From NCBI GenBank assembly GCA_020631735.1, contig CM036209.1:7725451-7789450 (forward strand): a stretch of DNA of 64,000 bases. The letters are read 5' to 3'. The DNA is from Saccharum officinarum (lineage: Eukaryota > Streptophyta > Magnoliopsida > Poales > Poaceae). Under the pieces are notes generated by a model. That model worked only from the letters and a program-made list of their open reading frames with translations, made no database searches and had not been told where the DNA came from. The number at the start of each line of letters is the position of its first letter. Position 1 is the stretch's first letter. A program made the position numbers and the translations under genes. Shown in pieces: positions 34,090 through 44,900 of the stretch.

Positions 34090-34620
34090 GCTTTTGCTAA
34101 GTTTTTTTAATCTCTAGCGCAAAATAATTTTACACCCTAAGTTCCAACCCTATCAACTAAACTAGCAAGCTAGAGTAGAAAAGGTAAGCACGATACCAAG
34201 AAATGGAAGTGTGGAAACATAAATGAGATAGATAATGCAAACTCTCCCACGTATACTTTTCCTGAGGTCAAGAAGCTCGCTCTTCCCCCTAGTTCTTTTT
34301 AGAACCCCTCAAAAGGATGCCCTTGCAAGGGCTAAACTCCTTGTGGGTAACTCTATGGATAGCCCACGATCATTCCCAACACACAATTGGTTCACCGTGT
34401 GGTATTCTACAGGACTGCACCCCATTGTCTTCACTATATCGAGTTTTTGGCCAAAATGTGCGAACTTCGCTCGTTCCCTTGGCACAACCTAGGTGGTCAC
34501 TCCATACATCAGAGGATCGCAAGACTATAAAGCCTCTAGCGTACAACACTTGGTGCACGCAAGCACCGATAGCTTAGAGTTATGTGAACCTCACTAAACA
34601 CTACTCCCCCCATCCCAAAA
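34090..34620 (-). mobile_element. Degenerate Sirevirus-type LTR fragment
   Basis: TTTTACACCCTAAGTTCCAA (near 34129) and the following order of blocks (CCTGAGGTCAAGAAGCTCGC, CCTTGCAAGGGCTAAACTCC, CACAATTGGTTCACCG) parallel the better preserved LTR at 44901-46523, which reads TTTTACACCCTAAGTTCCAA at 45035. It is diverged, truncated on both sides, and oriented like the other two LTRs of this type. Confidence 0.6.
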
Positions 34621-34949
34621 AAATGCAATTCTAGCTTTTTTGGGACTGAGTAGGCCTAAACCTAGAGCAAGCACTAAATGTGGACTCTAACTAAGCCTAG
34701 GTACTTCAAAAAGCACTCTTACTAATCGCCTAATATCTCCTTAAATTATTTTGTGGCTAGAGCATTGATTGATGAGCATCAACTCACTAGCAACTTCCCT
34801 TAGCTCTAACACACCCTTGAAGTGGAAAGCCTAGTCCCTAGAAAAGGTGATGGCAAGGGCTAGCGGCTAGGTGCCTTGCCGAGTCAGCGACAAACCTCAC
34901 TTCTTCAACTCTGTTGCCCTCAAACTTTGTCAGAATAAGATAGATAAAG

Positions 34950-36540
34950 TACGTGAGAATAGTTTTGGATTAATCAACAACACTTCTCAAATCAATAACT
35001 ACAGAGGAGAGATTAGATCAATTGGCAAGAACATTTGGATGCTCCAAAGGCTCATTTGCATTCACCTACTTAGGGCTTCCTTTGGGCTTAACTAAACCGA
35101 GAGTCCAAGATTATCTGCCCCTAGTTAACAAATGTGAGAGAAGACTGACCAGTGTATCTAATTTCCTCTCTTAGGCTGGCAGACTAGAACTGACCAATGC
35201 AGTTTTCACTGCACTCCCAACCTTCTACATGTGCACCCTAGCTCTTCCAAAAACTATGGTCAAACAGATAGATAAATACAGAAAACAATGCTTGTGGAGG
35301 GGGTCGGGTGTGAATGGAAAGGGGCAACCAAAAGCAGCATGGCCAATAATTTGCACACCTAAAGAAGAAGGAGGCCTAGGAGTAATCAACATTGAGGAGC
35401 AAAACAAGGCACTGCTGCTCAAAAACTTACACAAGTTTTTCAATAAAGCTCAAATTCCCTGGGTTTAGATAGTTTGGGAGAAACATTATGCAAATGGAAG
35501 ACTACCAACTACAACTAAGAAAGGGTCTTTCTGGTGGAGGGATAACCTAAAAAACCTTTTGAGTTTCAAGCAGATGGCACAAGTTCAGATCAGAGATGGT
35601 GTAACCTGTCTGTTTTGGAAAGACAATTGGAGAGAACAAAGCTTAGAAATCAATTTTCCAGAGCTATTCTCCTTTGGCAAGAATAAAACCATCTCTGTTG
35701 CAGCTGCATGGGAGCATGATGATCTGACTCAACTGCTACATCTCCCAATTTCAGAAACAACATATAGTCAGCTTCAACTTGTAACCCAGGAACTAGCAGG
35801 CTTACAGTTGAATACAGAGCATTACATCTAGCAATATTCATGGGGGAATAAATTTTCATCTTCAAGAGCCTACAAGATTTTGATGGGTCACTCACAGCAT
35901 CACCTTCTATTCAATGGATTTGGAAATGTTATTGTCAACCAAAGCATAAGGTGTTCTTTTGGCTTTTGCTGAAAGACAGGTTAAGTACAAGGAACATTCT
36001 CAGAAGGAAAAACATGTTTCTTCAATGATACAGTGGTGTCCTCTGTGCTCAGAACACAGAAGAAACAGTTCATCATCTTTTTCTGCAATGTGAATTTGCA
36101 AATCAATGCTGGGAGTTCATAGGAGTTGACATTCCTTCTGAGTCAGATTTCCCTGATAGCATGGTCTTCCTCAGAGATGCAGTAAACTCACAGTTTTACA
36201 TGGAAACAATAATCCTTCTCTGTTGGGCAATTTGGACTACAAGGAATGCTTTCATTTTCAACGACATCCAGCCGGAATTAATGGCTAATAGAAGAGTATT
36301 TCAAAAGGAGATAAATTTGCTTTCGCACAGAGTCAGTACAAGATCCTCTCAAGCTTTTGATCAATGGCTACAACAATTCATTTGAACCCTGCGTTGTGGC
36401 TGTTTTTTTTTTGTATCTTTTGATGTTCCCTGATGCCCCTATTCCTTAGGAGACTGTAATTTATTACGTTGTAAAATTGGTGCTTTTTTTTCTTTCAATA
36501 AAATTATCTGTAGGGCGCAAGCCCCTCCAGCATTCTCAAA
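34950..36540 (+). mobile_element. 5'-truncated LINE fragment (RT thumb to 3' tail)
   Basis: Frames in order show TYLGLPLGL-like sequence near 35065, ELTNAVFTALPTFYMCTLAL (35190-35250), a stretch with WRGSG and GGLGVINIEEQNKALLLKNL, FWKDNWR and a C-terminal zf-RVT-like region (LHHLFLQCEFA-like, near 36065). A tail follows with TTTCAATAAAA and a final A-run at about 36537-36542. Many stops and frameshifts are present. It belongs to a different LINE lineage from the 29-33 kb element, judged by sequence dissimilarity. No clear target-site duplication was found. Confidence 0.8.
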
Positions 36541-36542
36541 AA

Positions 36543-37126
36543 ATGCCCTAGCATGGTTTGGATGGATCAAAATAAGTCTAAACTTGAGAACAAGAAATTA
36601 ATCTACAATGAGAAGAAATCAATTTGTGGATCCAGACTAACTTAGCCTCCCCACTGTGGATGGAGGCATCGGCCGTGCAACAAATCTAGTAGAGAGAGGT
36701 CAGACGACGGGGAGGAGGTGTTATGGGTGGAAGAGGGTAGCTGGTTTCGAGAATAGGTGATTTGGCATATACGAGCAGGCGTCGGGCAGGGAGGAGGTTC
36801 GCTGGTGTCGATCTGCGAGGCTAGTGACTGGCATCGAGGGAGGAGAGCCCATCATCGGGCTGGTGTGATTTGGACTAAGACAAGGAGGAATTAGGCAGAG
36901 ACAATGTGATGATTGTATGGACATTGACTGTCATCTCGGTTTGATGACTGATAGAACTAGGACTTATTTGGGTTCAGATTTTTGGGTGGGCTTTTGGACT
37001 ATCTAGGTTTTGAGATAAAGTGGAATTTTAGCTAAGGTTTTATAAAAGGATTTGCTTTTACTCCACTAGCTATTTCTCAATGTGTTTACTAGCAATGCTA
37101 ATTCTTAGTCAAGAATCCTAAAATCT

Positions 37127-37158
<32 letters not shown>

Positions 37159-37382
37159 ATAGCATGTTACCTTCTTTTAGTAGTACCAGTAATTGTTCTT
37201 ATCCTACAATTTTTTCATTCACCCCACACGACAAAGTAAAATAGAAAACATGAATGCACTTATATGTTGTTTTGTCTAGGTTCTATGCAAGGCAAGCACA
37301 TCCAACGTGTGCTTTGATGGATTCGATGCCTATGAGTACTTCTATTTATTGAAATGGCCCTAAGGCAGGAGAGGACGGGCTA
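36543..37382. other. Intergenic sequence with a (CT)n microsatellite
   Basis: A (CT)15 run lies at 37128-37157. The rest shows no convincing exon; a minus-strand frame at 36721-36924 has no recognisable domain. Confidence 0.5.
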
Positions 37383-37532
37383 CAATTTGCGCACGTGCGT
37401 GCACACAACACACTCATGCATGCATACCCACCTGCAGACACACGAACCCACAGACAACCACAAACACAACCACAACACACCCATGCCTCTTGATAAGTTG
37501 ATTATAATCCTTGCTTATGGGTTTCTTCAAAC

Positions 37533-37535
37533 ACA
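37533..37535. other. Unoccupied CACTA target site (single ACA)
   Basis: Here the end of one NAT unit (TTTCTTCAAACACA) runs directly into the start of the next (AACTCTATTGTTTCTCTC) with a single ACA. At every other junction the CACTA element sits at exactly this place between two ACA copies. The site therefore represents the state before insertion, or a precise excision. Confidence 0.85.
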
Positions 37536-38317
37536 AACTCTATTGTTTCTCTCTCTAGATATATTATTTTTTGTGTATTTTATAGAAAACCACAAAGTCC
37601 TCCCTACCTCCACCGAGCAATAGTCTTTGTTGTGTGCCAAACAGGCAAACACCATATGTGTATAGATGTGATGTGACCACTTCATGTGCTTACAAAATTT
37701 CGAGCCTTCTAAAAATTGTTCTCGTGCAGGTATCGGAATGTTATCGGAGGGTATCTTTGGTGCTCCAGCAGGTTCGTATCAGTGTAAATAATCTGAACGT
37801 TCCCCCCTATTTGTGAGGTTTTCATTCTTGATAAGATTCTAGCACCTTCAAGATTTCCACCTTGGTTCCTAAAAATGCGTGTAAAAATTTTATGGTTTAA
37901 CCTAGAACATTCTACCCCAGAAGGCTCAACTAAGATAAACATTTGTTATTAGAAGACATGCTTAACCATTACTGCCGGTTCCGAAAAAGTCTTCTTTTTT
38001 CTTTCATTTCTTCAATGTAGTGAAAACATTGGCCTCCTTGGGCTGACAAAAGTTGGAAGTAGGAGAGTGATCCAGATATCAACTGAGTTTACGATATTGT
38101 TCTCCATATTGGTAGTTTTTTTTCATATGGTTGCCATGAGAGAATTTGCAACTCTTTCGCTCAAATTGTGATGTCCCATTTGTGCACGTGCGTGCACACA
38201 ACACACCCATGCACGCAAACCCACCCGCAGACACATGAACCCACACACAACCACAACCACACCACACCACCCCCACCACACCACACTCATGCAATTAATA
38301 TGTAACTTTACATCCAA
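37536..38317 (+). pseudogene. NAT gene fragment, copy A
   Basis: Exon a (near 37731-37790) is degenerate (a trace of the SEGIFGA-type segment, then AGS-V-V). Exon b (38021-38107) still reads ENIGLLGLTKVGSRRVIQIS after a TAG acceptor. The pair matches the adjacent exons of plant nucleobase-ascorbate transporters (xanthine/uracil permease family), where GTxTGSTVSVEN precedes xGLLGLTRVGSRRVVQISAG. There is no start, stop or remaining exons. The copy ends abruptly at 38317, where it joins the 3' half of a CACTA element. Confidence 0.8.
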
Positions 38318-38719
38318 CACGAGAAGAGGCGGGGGGCGCGGATCCGGCAAAGAGTGAGCGGATCCGGCAGCGGCACACATGGGGAGGCCGAATCCGGCGG
38401 CTGGGACACCTCCGGCGCACATGGGGGTGACGGGCTCAACGGTGGTAGCTCCGGCGGCGCAAGGGCGGGTAGTGGCTCCCAGCGGCATGCGCGGGGGCGG
38501 ATCCAGGCATCAGGCTCGGTGGGCTTTTTTTTAAATCATGAAATTATTTACGCAGGCGGGCATTTGTGCCTGCCTCCATAAATCAATTAACCGAGGCGGA
38601 CAAAGCAACTGTCTCCATTGGTTTGCATTAACACAGACCTTTTGACGGAGGCATGCAGTTGCGTTGACCGTCTTCGTTAACCTGAAACGCCCGCCTCCAA
38701 TAAGATTTGTGTAGTAGTG
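38318..38719 (+). mobile_element. CACTA element E1, 3' part only
   Basis: Corresponds to the GC-rich middle and 3' subterminal part of the complete element at 41154-42335, with CGCCTCCAATAAGATTTGTG and the terminal GTAGTAGTG followed by ACA. The 5' half is missing and the element is fused to NAT copy A. Confidence 0.85.
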
Positions 38720-39717
38720 ACAAAATCTGTTGTTTCTCTCTCTAGATATATTATTTTTTGTGTGTATAGTTTCTGTTGTGTGCCAAACTCCGTATGTGTA
38801 TAGATGTGATGTGACCATTTTGTGCTTACAAAAATTTCGAGCCTTCTAGCAAAATGTTCTCATGCAGGGTGTTGGAATGTTCTTGGTGGGGATCTTTGGT
38901 GCTCAGCGGGTTTATCTGTATCAGTTAAATAACTTAGCGTTCTCCCCTATTTGTGAGGGTTTTCATTCTAGATAAGATTCTAGCACCTTCAAAATTTCCA
39001 CCTTGGTTCGTAAAAATGTGTGTAAAAGTTCTATGGTTGAACCTAGAACATTCTACCCCAGAAGACTCTACTAAGATAAAATTTGTTATTAGAAGACATG
39101 CTTAACCATTACTGCTTGTTCTAAAAAAGTTTTCTTTTTCTTTCATTTCTTCAAGGTAGTGAAAACATTGGCCACCTTGGGCTGACCAAAGTTGGAAGTA
39201 GGAGAGTGATCCAGATATCAACTGAGTTTACGATATTGTTCTCCATATTTGGTTAGGTTGCCACGAGAGAATTTGTAACTCTTTCGCTCAAATTGTGATG
39301 TCCCATTTGTGCACGTGCATGCACACAACACACCCATGCACAAAAACACACCCGTAGACACACGAACCCACACACAGCCACAACCACAACACACCACACC
39401 ACACTTATGCAATTTTAACACGTAACTTTGCATTCAACTGTGTGTGCCCGTACTAGTATCCAATTTAAACCCCTCTTTAATTTGGCTAGTGTTTTTTGCA
39501 AGCACCATTCACAATCCGCTGAAGTAGAAAAGAAAGGCTTTAGCTTCTGGGGCCAAAGGAGGTCTCAAGGAAACAAAAAGGGTAAGCACAATAGAGACTG
39601 ACTCCATGTCCTTAGCTTGATGTAAATAGACATAGAGGAGTATTTTCTTCCTCCTACATCCTATACTTTTTTCTTAGCCTCTTGATAACAATCCTTGCTT
39701 ATGGTTTTCTTGAAACA
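38720..39717 (+). pseudogene. NAT gene fragment, copy B
   Basis: Exon a (about 38868-38930; GVGMFLVGIFGA then a degenerate SVSV end) and exon b (39157-39245; ENIGHLGLTKVGSRRVIQIS). The intron between them keeps the TAG acceptor. It is an isolated two-exon fragment, not an expressed transporter. Confidence 0.85.
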
Positions 39718-40178
39718 CACTAGTACAAAAATGATTTTGCGAGACATTGCCTAAACATTAACAGAGGCGGTCACAAAATCCAACAGCCTCAGAAAATGCC
39801 TAAGGATTTTCGGAGGCGGACATATTTATTTATGGAGGCCGTCCTGACTAACCGTCTCGCAAAATGCATTTATGGAGGTGGACATTTTATTTACAAAGGC
39901 AGTCACGATTGCCCGCCTCCAAAAATCGATTTATGGTAGCGGTTCCTAAAACCGATTTATTGAGGTAGGCCTTTTAAGGCGTCCACCTCCAAAAATGGCC
40001 TGCCTGCCTCGGTTAATCATGGACGAGGCCCAGCCATAGCCCAAATCAGGCTTGTATCGGCCTTGTATAAGAGCAGCGGTTAGAGTTTCCTCTCAATCTC
40101 TCTCTCAGTCTCTCCCTCTCTCAATCGAGCGCCCAGCCCTCCCTCTTTCCCCGGTGCAGTGCTCCCCTCCCTCTCCCT
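39718..40178 (+). mobile_element. CACTA element E2, 5' part only
   Basis: Starts CACTAGTACAAAAATGATTT after ACA and includes the 5' subterminal repeats and the leader GTATAAGAGCAGCGGTTAG. It stops in the CT-rich stretch and joins directly to AGATATATT of the next NAT unit, so the 3' two thirds are deleted. The junction lies in CTCTCCCTCT/CTCTCTCTAG microhomology. Confidence 0.85.
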
Positions 40179-41153
40179 CTAGATATATTATTTTTTGTGT
40201 GTATATTATAGAAAACCATAAAGTCTTCCCTACCTCCACCGTGCAATAGTTTCTGTTGTGTGCCAAACACCGTATGTGTATAGATGTGATGTGACCACTT
40301 CTTGTGCTTACAAAATTTTGAGCCTTCTAACAAAATGTTCTCGTGCAGGGTGTTGGAATGTTCTTGGTGGGGATCTTTAGTGCTCAGCAGACAGCAGGTT
40401 CATCCGTATCAGTTAAACAATCTTAGCGTTCTCCCCTATTTGTGAGGGTTTTCATTCTAGATAAGATTCTAGCACCTTCAAAATTTCCACTTTGGTTCCT
40501 AAAAATGTGTGTAAAAGTTTTATGGTTGAACCAAGAACATTCTACCCCAGAAGACTCAACTAAGATAAGAATTTGTTATTAGAAGACATGCTTAACCATT
40601 ACTGCTTGTTCTAATTTTTTTTCTTTTTTTCTTTCGTTTCTTCAATGTAGTGAAAACATTGGCCTCCTTGTGCTGACAAAAGTTGGAAGTAGGAGAGTGA
40701 TCCAGATATCAACTGGGTTTACGATTTTGTTCTCCATATTCGGTAGTTTTTTTCATAAGGTTGCCACGAGAGAATTTGCAACTCTCTCTCAAATTGTGAT
40801 GTCCCATTTGTGCATGTGTGTGCACACAACACACCCATGCACGCAAACCCACACACAGACATACGAACCCACACACAACTACAACCACACCACACCACCC
40901 CCACCACACCACACTCATGCAATTTTAATACGTAACTTTACATTCACCTGTGTGTGCCCGCACTAGTAGCCAATTTAAACCTCTCTTTAATTTGGCTTGT
41001 TTTTTTTGCAAGCACCATTCACAATCCGCTGAAGGGGAAAAGAAAGGCTTTAGCTTCTGAGGCCAAAGGAAATCTCAAGGAAATAAAAACGGTAAGCACA
41101 GTAGGGGCTGAGTCTATGTGCTTAGCCTTTCTTTTTGGTTTTCTTCAAACACA
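40179..41153 (+). pseudogene. NAT gene fragment, copy C
   Basis: Exon a (about 40349-40420) is the best preserved at its 3' end, encoding TAGSSVSV, with a local CAGCAGACAGCAGG duplication. Exon b is at 40651-40744. The first bases of the unit are lost with the E2 deletion. Confidence 0.85.
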
Positions 41154-42335
41154 CACTACTACAAAAATGATTTTGCGAGACACTGCCTAAACATTAACAG
41201 AGGCGGTCACAAAATTCAGCTGCCTTGCAAAATGTCTAAGGATTTTTAGAGGCGGACATTTTCATTTACGGAGGCGGTTACAATTAACCGTCTCACAAAA
41301 TGCATTTACCGAGGCAGATATTCTATTTACGTAGGTGATCACGATTGCTCGCCTCCTAAAAGTTATTTATGGAGGCGGTCAAAAAATGACCGCCACCTAA
41401 AATTGATTTATCGAGGCAGGCCTTTTAAGGCGTCTGCCTTAGCCTGTCTGCCTCGGTTAATCGTGGCTGAGGCTCAGCCAAAGCCCAAATTGGGCTTCTA
41501 TCGGGCTTGTATATAAGAGCCGCAATTAGGGTTTCCTCTCAATTTGTTTCTCCGTCTGTCCCTCTTTGAATTGAGTGCCCGACCCTCCCTCTTCCCCCTT
41601 GTGGTGCTCCCCTTCCCCCTCCCTCTCCCTCTCCCTCTGCTTCTCCACAGCTGGCATGCAGGGCAGCACCCCTCCCTCTCCCATGTGCATTGTGTGGCGC
41701 TCCCTTTCTCCTCATGCGACGCACCCCCTCCCCCTCCCTCTCCCACTCCCCTACAGCCGGTAGGCAAGGTGGCGCCCCCCGACATGCGTTGCCTCTCCCT
41801 CCCCCTTTCCCAACGCGGATCCAGCCTCCAACTGGCCACCGGTGGCAGATCCAGCCACCAACCGGCCACCAGAGGTGCGGGGGCGTGGATCCGGTCAGCA
41901 GAAGTGGCGAGGGCATGGATCCAGCCACCACCGAGTGGATTCAGCCACCGGCGTCTGCGAGCACATGGATCCGATAGGAGCAGCGACGGGGGGCATGGAT
42001 CCGACCAAGAGCGAGTGGATCCGGCGGCAGTGCGCGCTGGGAGGCCGGATCCGGCGGCTAGGACACCTCCAGCGTGCGGGGATGACGGGCTCGATGGTGG
42101 TGGCTCCAGCTATGCAAGAGCGGGTAGCGGCTCCTAGCGGCGTGCGTGGGGGTAGATCTAGGCACCGGGCTTGACGTGCTACCGGGCTCGGTGGGCCTTT
42201 TTTTTAAAAGTCTTGAAATTATTTACGCAGGCGAGCATTTGTGTCTGCCTCCGTAAATCGATTAACCGAGGTGGGCAAAGCAACTGCCTCCATTAACCTA
42301 AAATGCCCGCCTCCAATAAGATTTGTGTAGTAGTG
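41154..42335 (+). mobile_element. Complete non-autonomous CACTA element E3, 1182 bp
   Basis: The termini CACTACTACAAAAATGATTT and (right end, reversed) CACTACTACACAAATCTTAT define a CACTA element with the 3-bp duplication ACA (41151-41153, 42336-42338). Subterminal regions are built of GGAGGCGG/CCGCCTCC-type motifs on both sides, the usual transposase-binding arrangement of En/Spm-like elements. A possible promoter (TTGTATATAAGAGCCGC, about 41508-41523) precedes AGGGTTTCC. The GC-rich centre (GGATCCGGC, CCACCGG, CTCCCCCTCC words) has long open frames on both strands but no transposase domain. It is the reference copy for the others. Confidence 0.92.
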
Positions 42336-43387
42336 ACAAAATCTATTATTTCTCTCTCTAGATATATTATTTTTTTGTGTGTATTTTATAGAAAACCATA
42401 AAGTCTTCCCTACCTCCACCAAGCAATAGTTTCTGTTGTGTGCCAAACACCGTATGCGTATAGATCTGATGTGACCACTTCTTGTGCTTACAAAATTTCG
42501 AGCCTTCTAGCAAAATGTTCTCATGCAGGGTGTTGGAATGTTCCTGGTGGGGATCTTTGGTGCTCAGCAGGTTTATCCGTATCAGTTAAATAACTTAGCG
42601 TTCTCCCCTATTTGTGAGGGTTTTCATTCTAGATAAGATTCTAGCACCTTGGTTCCTAAAAATGTGTGTAAGAGTTTTATGGTTGAACCTAGAACATTCT
42701 ACCCCAGAAGACACATCTAAGATAAGAGTTTGTTATTAGATGACATGCTTAACCATTACTGCTTGTTATGAAAAGTTTTCTTTTTTCCTTTTGTTTCTTC
42801 AATGTAGTGAAAACATTGGCCACCTTGGGCTGATCAAAGTTGGAAGTAGGAGAGTGATCCAGATATCAACTGGGTTTATGATATTGCTCTCCATATTCGG
42901 TAGTTTTTTCATAAGGTTGCCATGAGAGAATTTGCAACTCTTTCACTCAAATTGTGATGTCCCATTTGTGCACGTGCGTGCACACAACACACCCATGCAC
43001 GCAAACCCACCCGTAGACATACGAACCCACACACAACCACAACCACAACACACCACCCCCACCACACCAGACTCATGCAATTTTAATACATAACTTTACA
43101 TTCAACTGTGTGTGCCCGTACTAGTAGCCAATTTAAGCCCCTCTTTAATTTGGCTAGTGTTTTTTTGCAAGCACATTTCACAATCCGCTGAAGGAGAAAA
43201 GAAAGGCTTTAGCTTCTGGGGCCAAAGGAGGTCTCAAGGAAACAAAAAGGGTAAGCACAGTAGAGATTGACTCCATGTCCTTAGCTTGATGTTAATAGAC
43301 ATAGAGGAGTATTCTCTTCCTCCTACCTCCTTACTTTTTTCTTAGCCTCTTGATAACAATCCTTGCTTATGGTTTTCTTCAAACACA
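42336..43387 (+). pseudogene. NAT gene fragment, copy D
   Basis: Exon a is at 42530-42590 (GVGMFLVGIFGA) and exon b at 42807-42902 (ENIGHLGLIKVGSRRVIQIS then TGFMILLSIFG). The unit is otherwise full length. Confidence 0.85.
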
Positions 43388-44150
43388 CACTACTACAAAA
43401 ATGATTTTGCGAGACACTGCATAAACATTAACAGAGGGTCGGAGGCGGTCACAAAATCCAACTACCTCAGAAAATGTCTAAGGATTTTTGGCGGCAGACG
43501 TTTTTATTTATGGAGGTGATCACAATTAACCATCTCACAAAATGCATTTATCAAGGCGGACATTTTATTTATGTAGGCAATCACGATTGCTCACCTCCTA
43601 AAATCGATTTACGGAGGCTATCTTTTAAGGCGTCTGCCTCCGAAAATGGAGGTCATTTTCGGAGGCGGGCCTGTCTGCCTCGGTTAATCATGGCTGAGGC
43701 CCAGCCAAAGCCCAAATCAAGCTTCTATCGCACTTGTATAAGAGCATCAGTTAGGGTTTCCTCTCAATCTCTCTCAGTCTGTCCCTCTCTCAATTGAGCG
43801 CCCAGCCCTCCCCATCTCCCCCATGCGGTGCTCCCCCTCCCCCTCCCCCTCCATATCCTTCTCCATAGCTAGCATGCAGGGCAGCGCCCCTCCCTCTCCC
43901 CCGTGTGAGGCGTGGCACTCCCTCTCTCCCCGTGCGATGGACTGCCACCCCTTCCCTTTCCCTCTCCATAGCTAGTAGCTAGGGCAGCTCCTTTCCCTCT
44001 GCCTCTCCCCAACAGCTGGTAGACAGGGCGGCGCCCCTCCCTCTCCCTCTCCCAACACGCGGCGCCTCTCCCTCTCCCTCTCTCGGCGTGGGTCCAGCCC
44101 CCAACCGGCCACTGATGGCGGCGGGGCATGGATCTAGTCAGCAGTGGCAG

Positions 44151-44707
44151 TCAAGATGGCAACGGGTACGTACCCGACGGGTAGTGCCCACCCATACCCG
44201 CACCCGCAAAATTTTACCCGTCAGGTTACCCGTACCCGCATGCGGGTAAAAAAATAGTTCCATACCCGTACCCGCCGGGTAATTCTCACCCAACGGATAA
44301 CCCGTACCCGATAGCATACCCAAAAATTACCTAAAAATATCAAATAGTCACATGCAAAAATAAATCATTCTAAGCTTCCAACAAGTTACAAACATGCTAA
44401 CAAACATTATTAGCATCATTACATCAAAGGCAATCTACTAGAAATATAGTGGATGTCTCAATGGGCAAAATTCATGACTTATATGCGCTAAAATAACTGA
44501 GGTTGGCTAGTTATTTTTGCGGGTATGTCTTACCCGTGGGTATGCGGGTATGGGTAGTATACACCCGCACCCGTACCCGCCATACCCGATGGGTATAGGA
44601 TTTTTCCCAATAATGTACCCACGGGTAGAAATTTCATCCCATACCCGCCTCTTTATTGAGTAATACCCGTCGGGTACTCAGGTTTCAGGTACCCGTTGCC
44701 ATCTCTA
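44151..44707. mobile_element. hAT-like element, 557 bp, inserted in E4
   Basis: The ends TCAAGATGGCAACGGGTAC and (reverse complement of the right end) TAGAGATGGCAACGGGTAC are inverted repeats, flanked by AGTGGCAG / AGTGGCGG (44143-44150, 44708-44715; 8 bp with one mismatch). TAGRGRTGGCAA-type ends are known for hAT elements of the nDart kind. Subterminal ACCCGTACCCGC / GCGGGTA words repeat on both sides. There is no transposase. Confidence 0.85.
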
Positions 44708-44900
44708 AGTGGCGGCGGGGGCATGGATCTGGCCACCAATGAGCGGATTCGGCCACCGGCGGTTGCGGGTGCGTGGATCCGGCATGAGCAGCGATGGGGG
44801 ATGCAGATCTAACCAAGAGCGAGCGGATATAGCGGCGACACGCACTGGGAGGCCGGATCTGGCTGCTAGGACACCTCCAGCACGTGGGGATGACGGGCTC

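Noticed and set aside
41498..42174. Overlapping open frames of 95-197 codons on both strands in CACTA E3
   Set aside because: Low-complexity Pro/Ser/Arg-rich translations of CT-rich and GGATCC-rich DNA; not shared as intact frames by the other CACTA copies.
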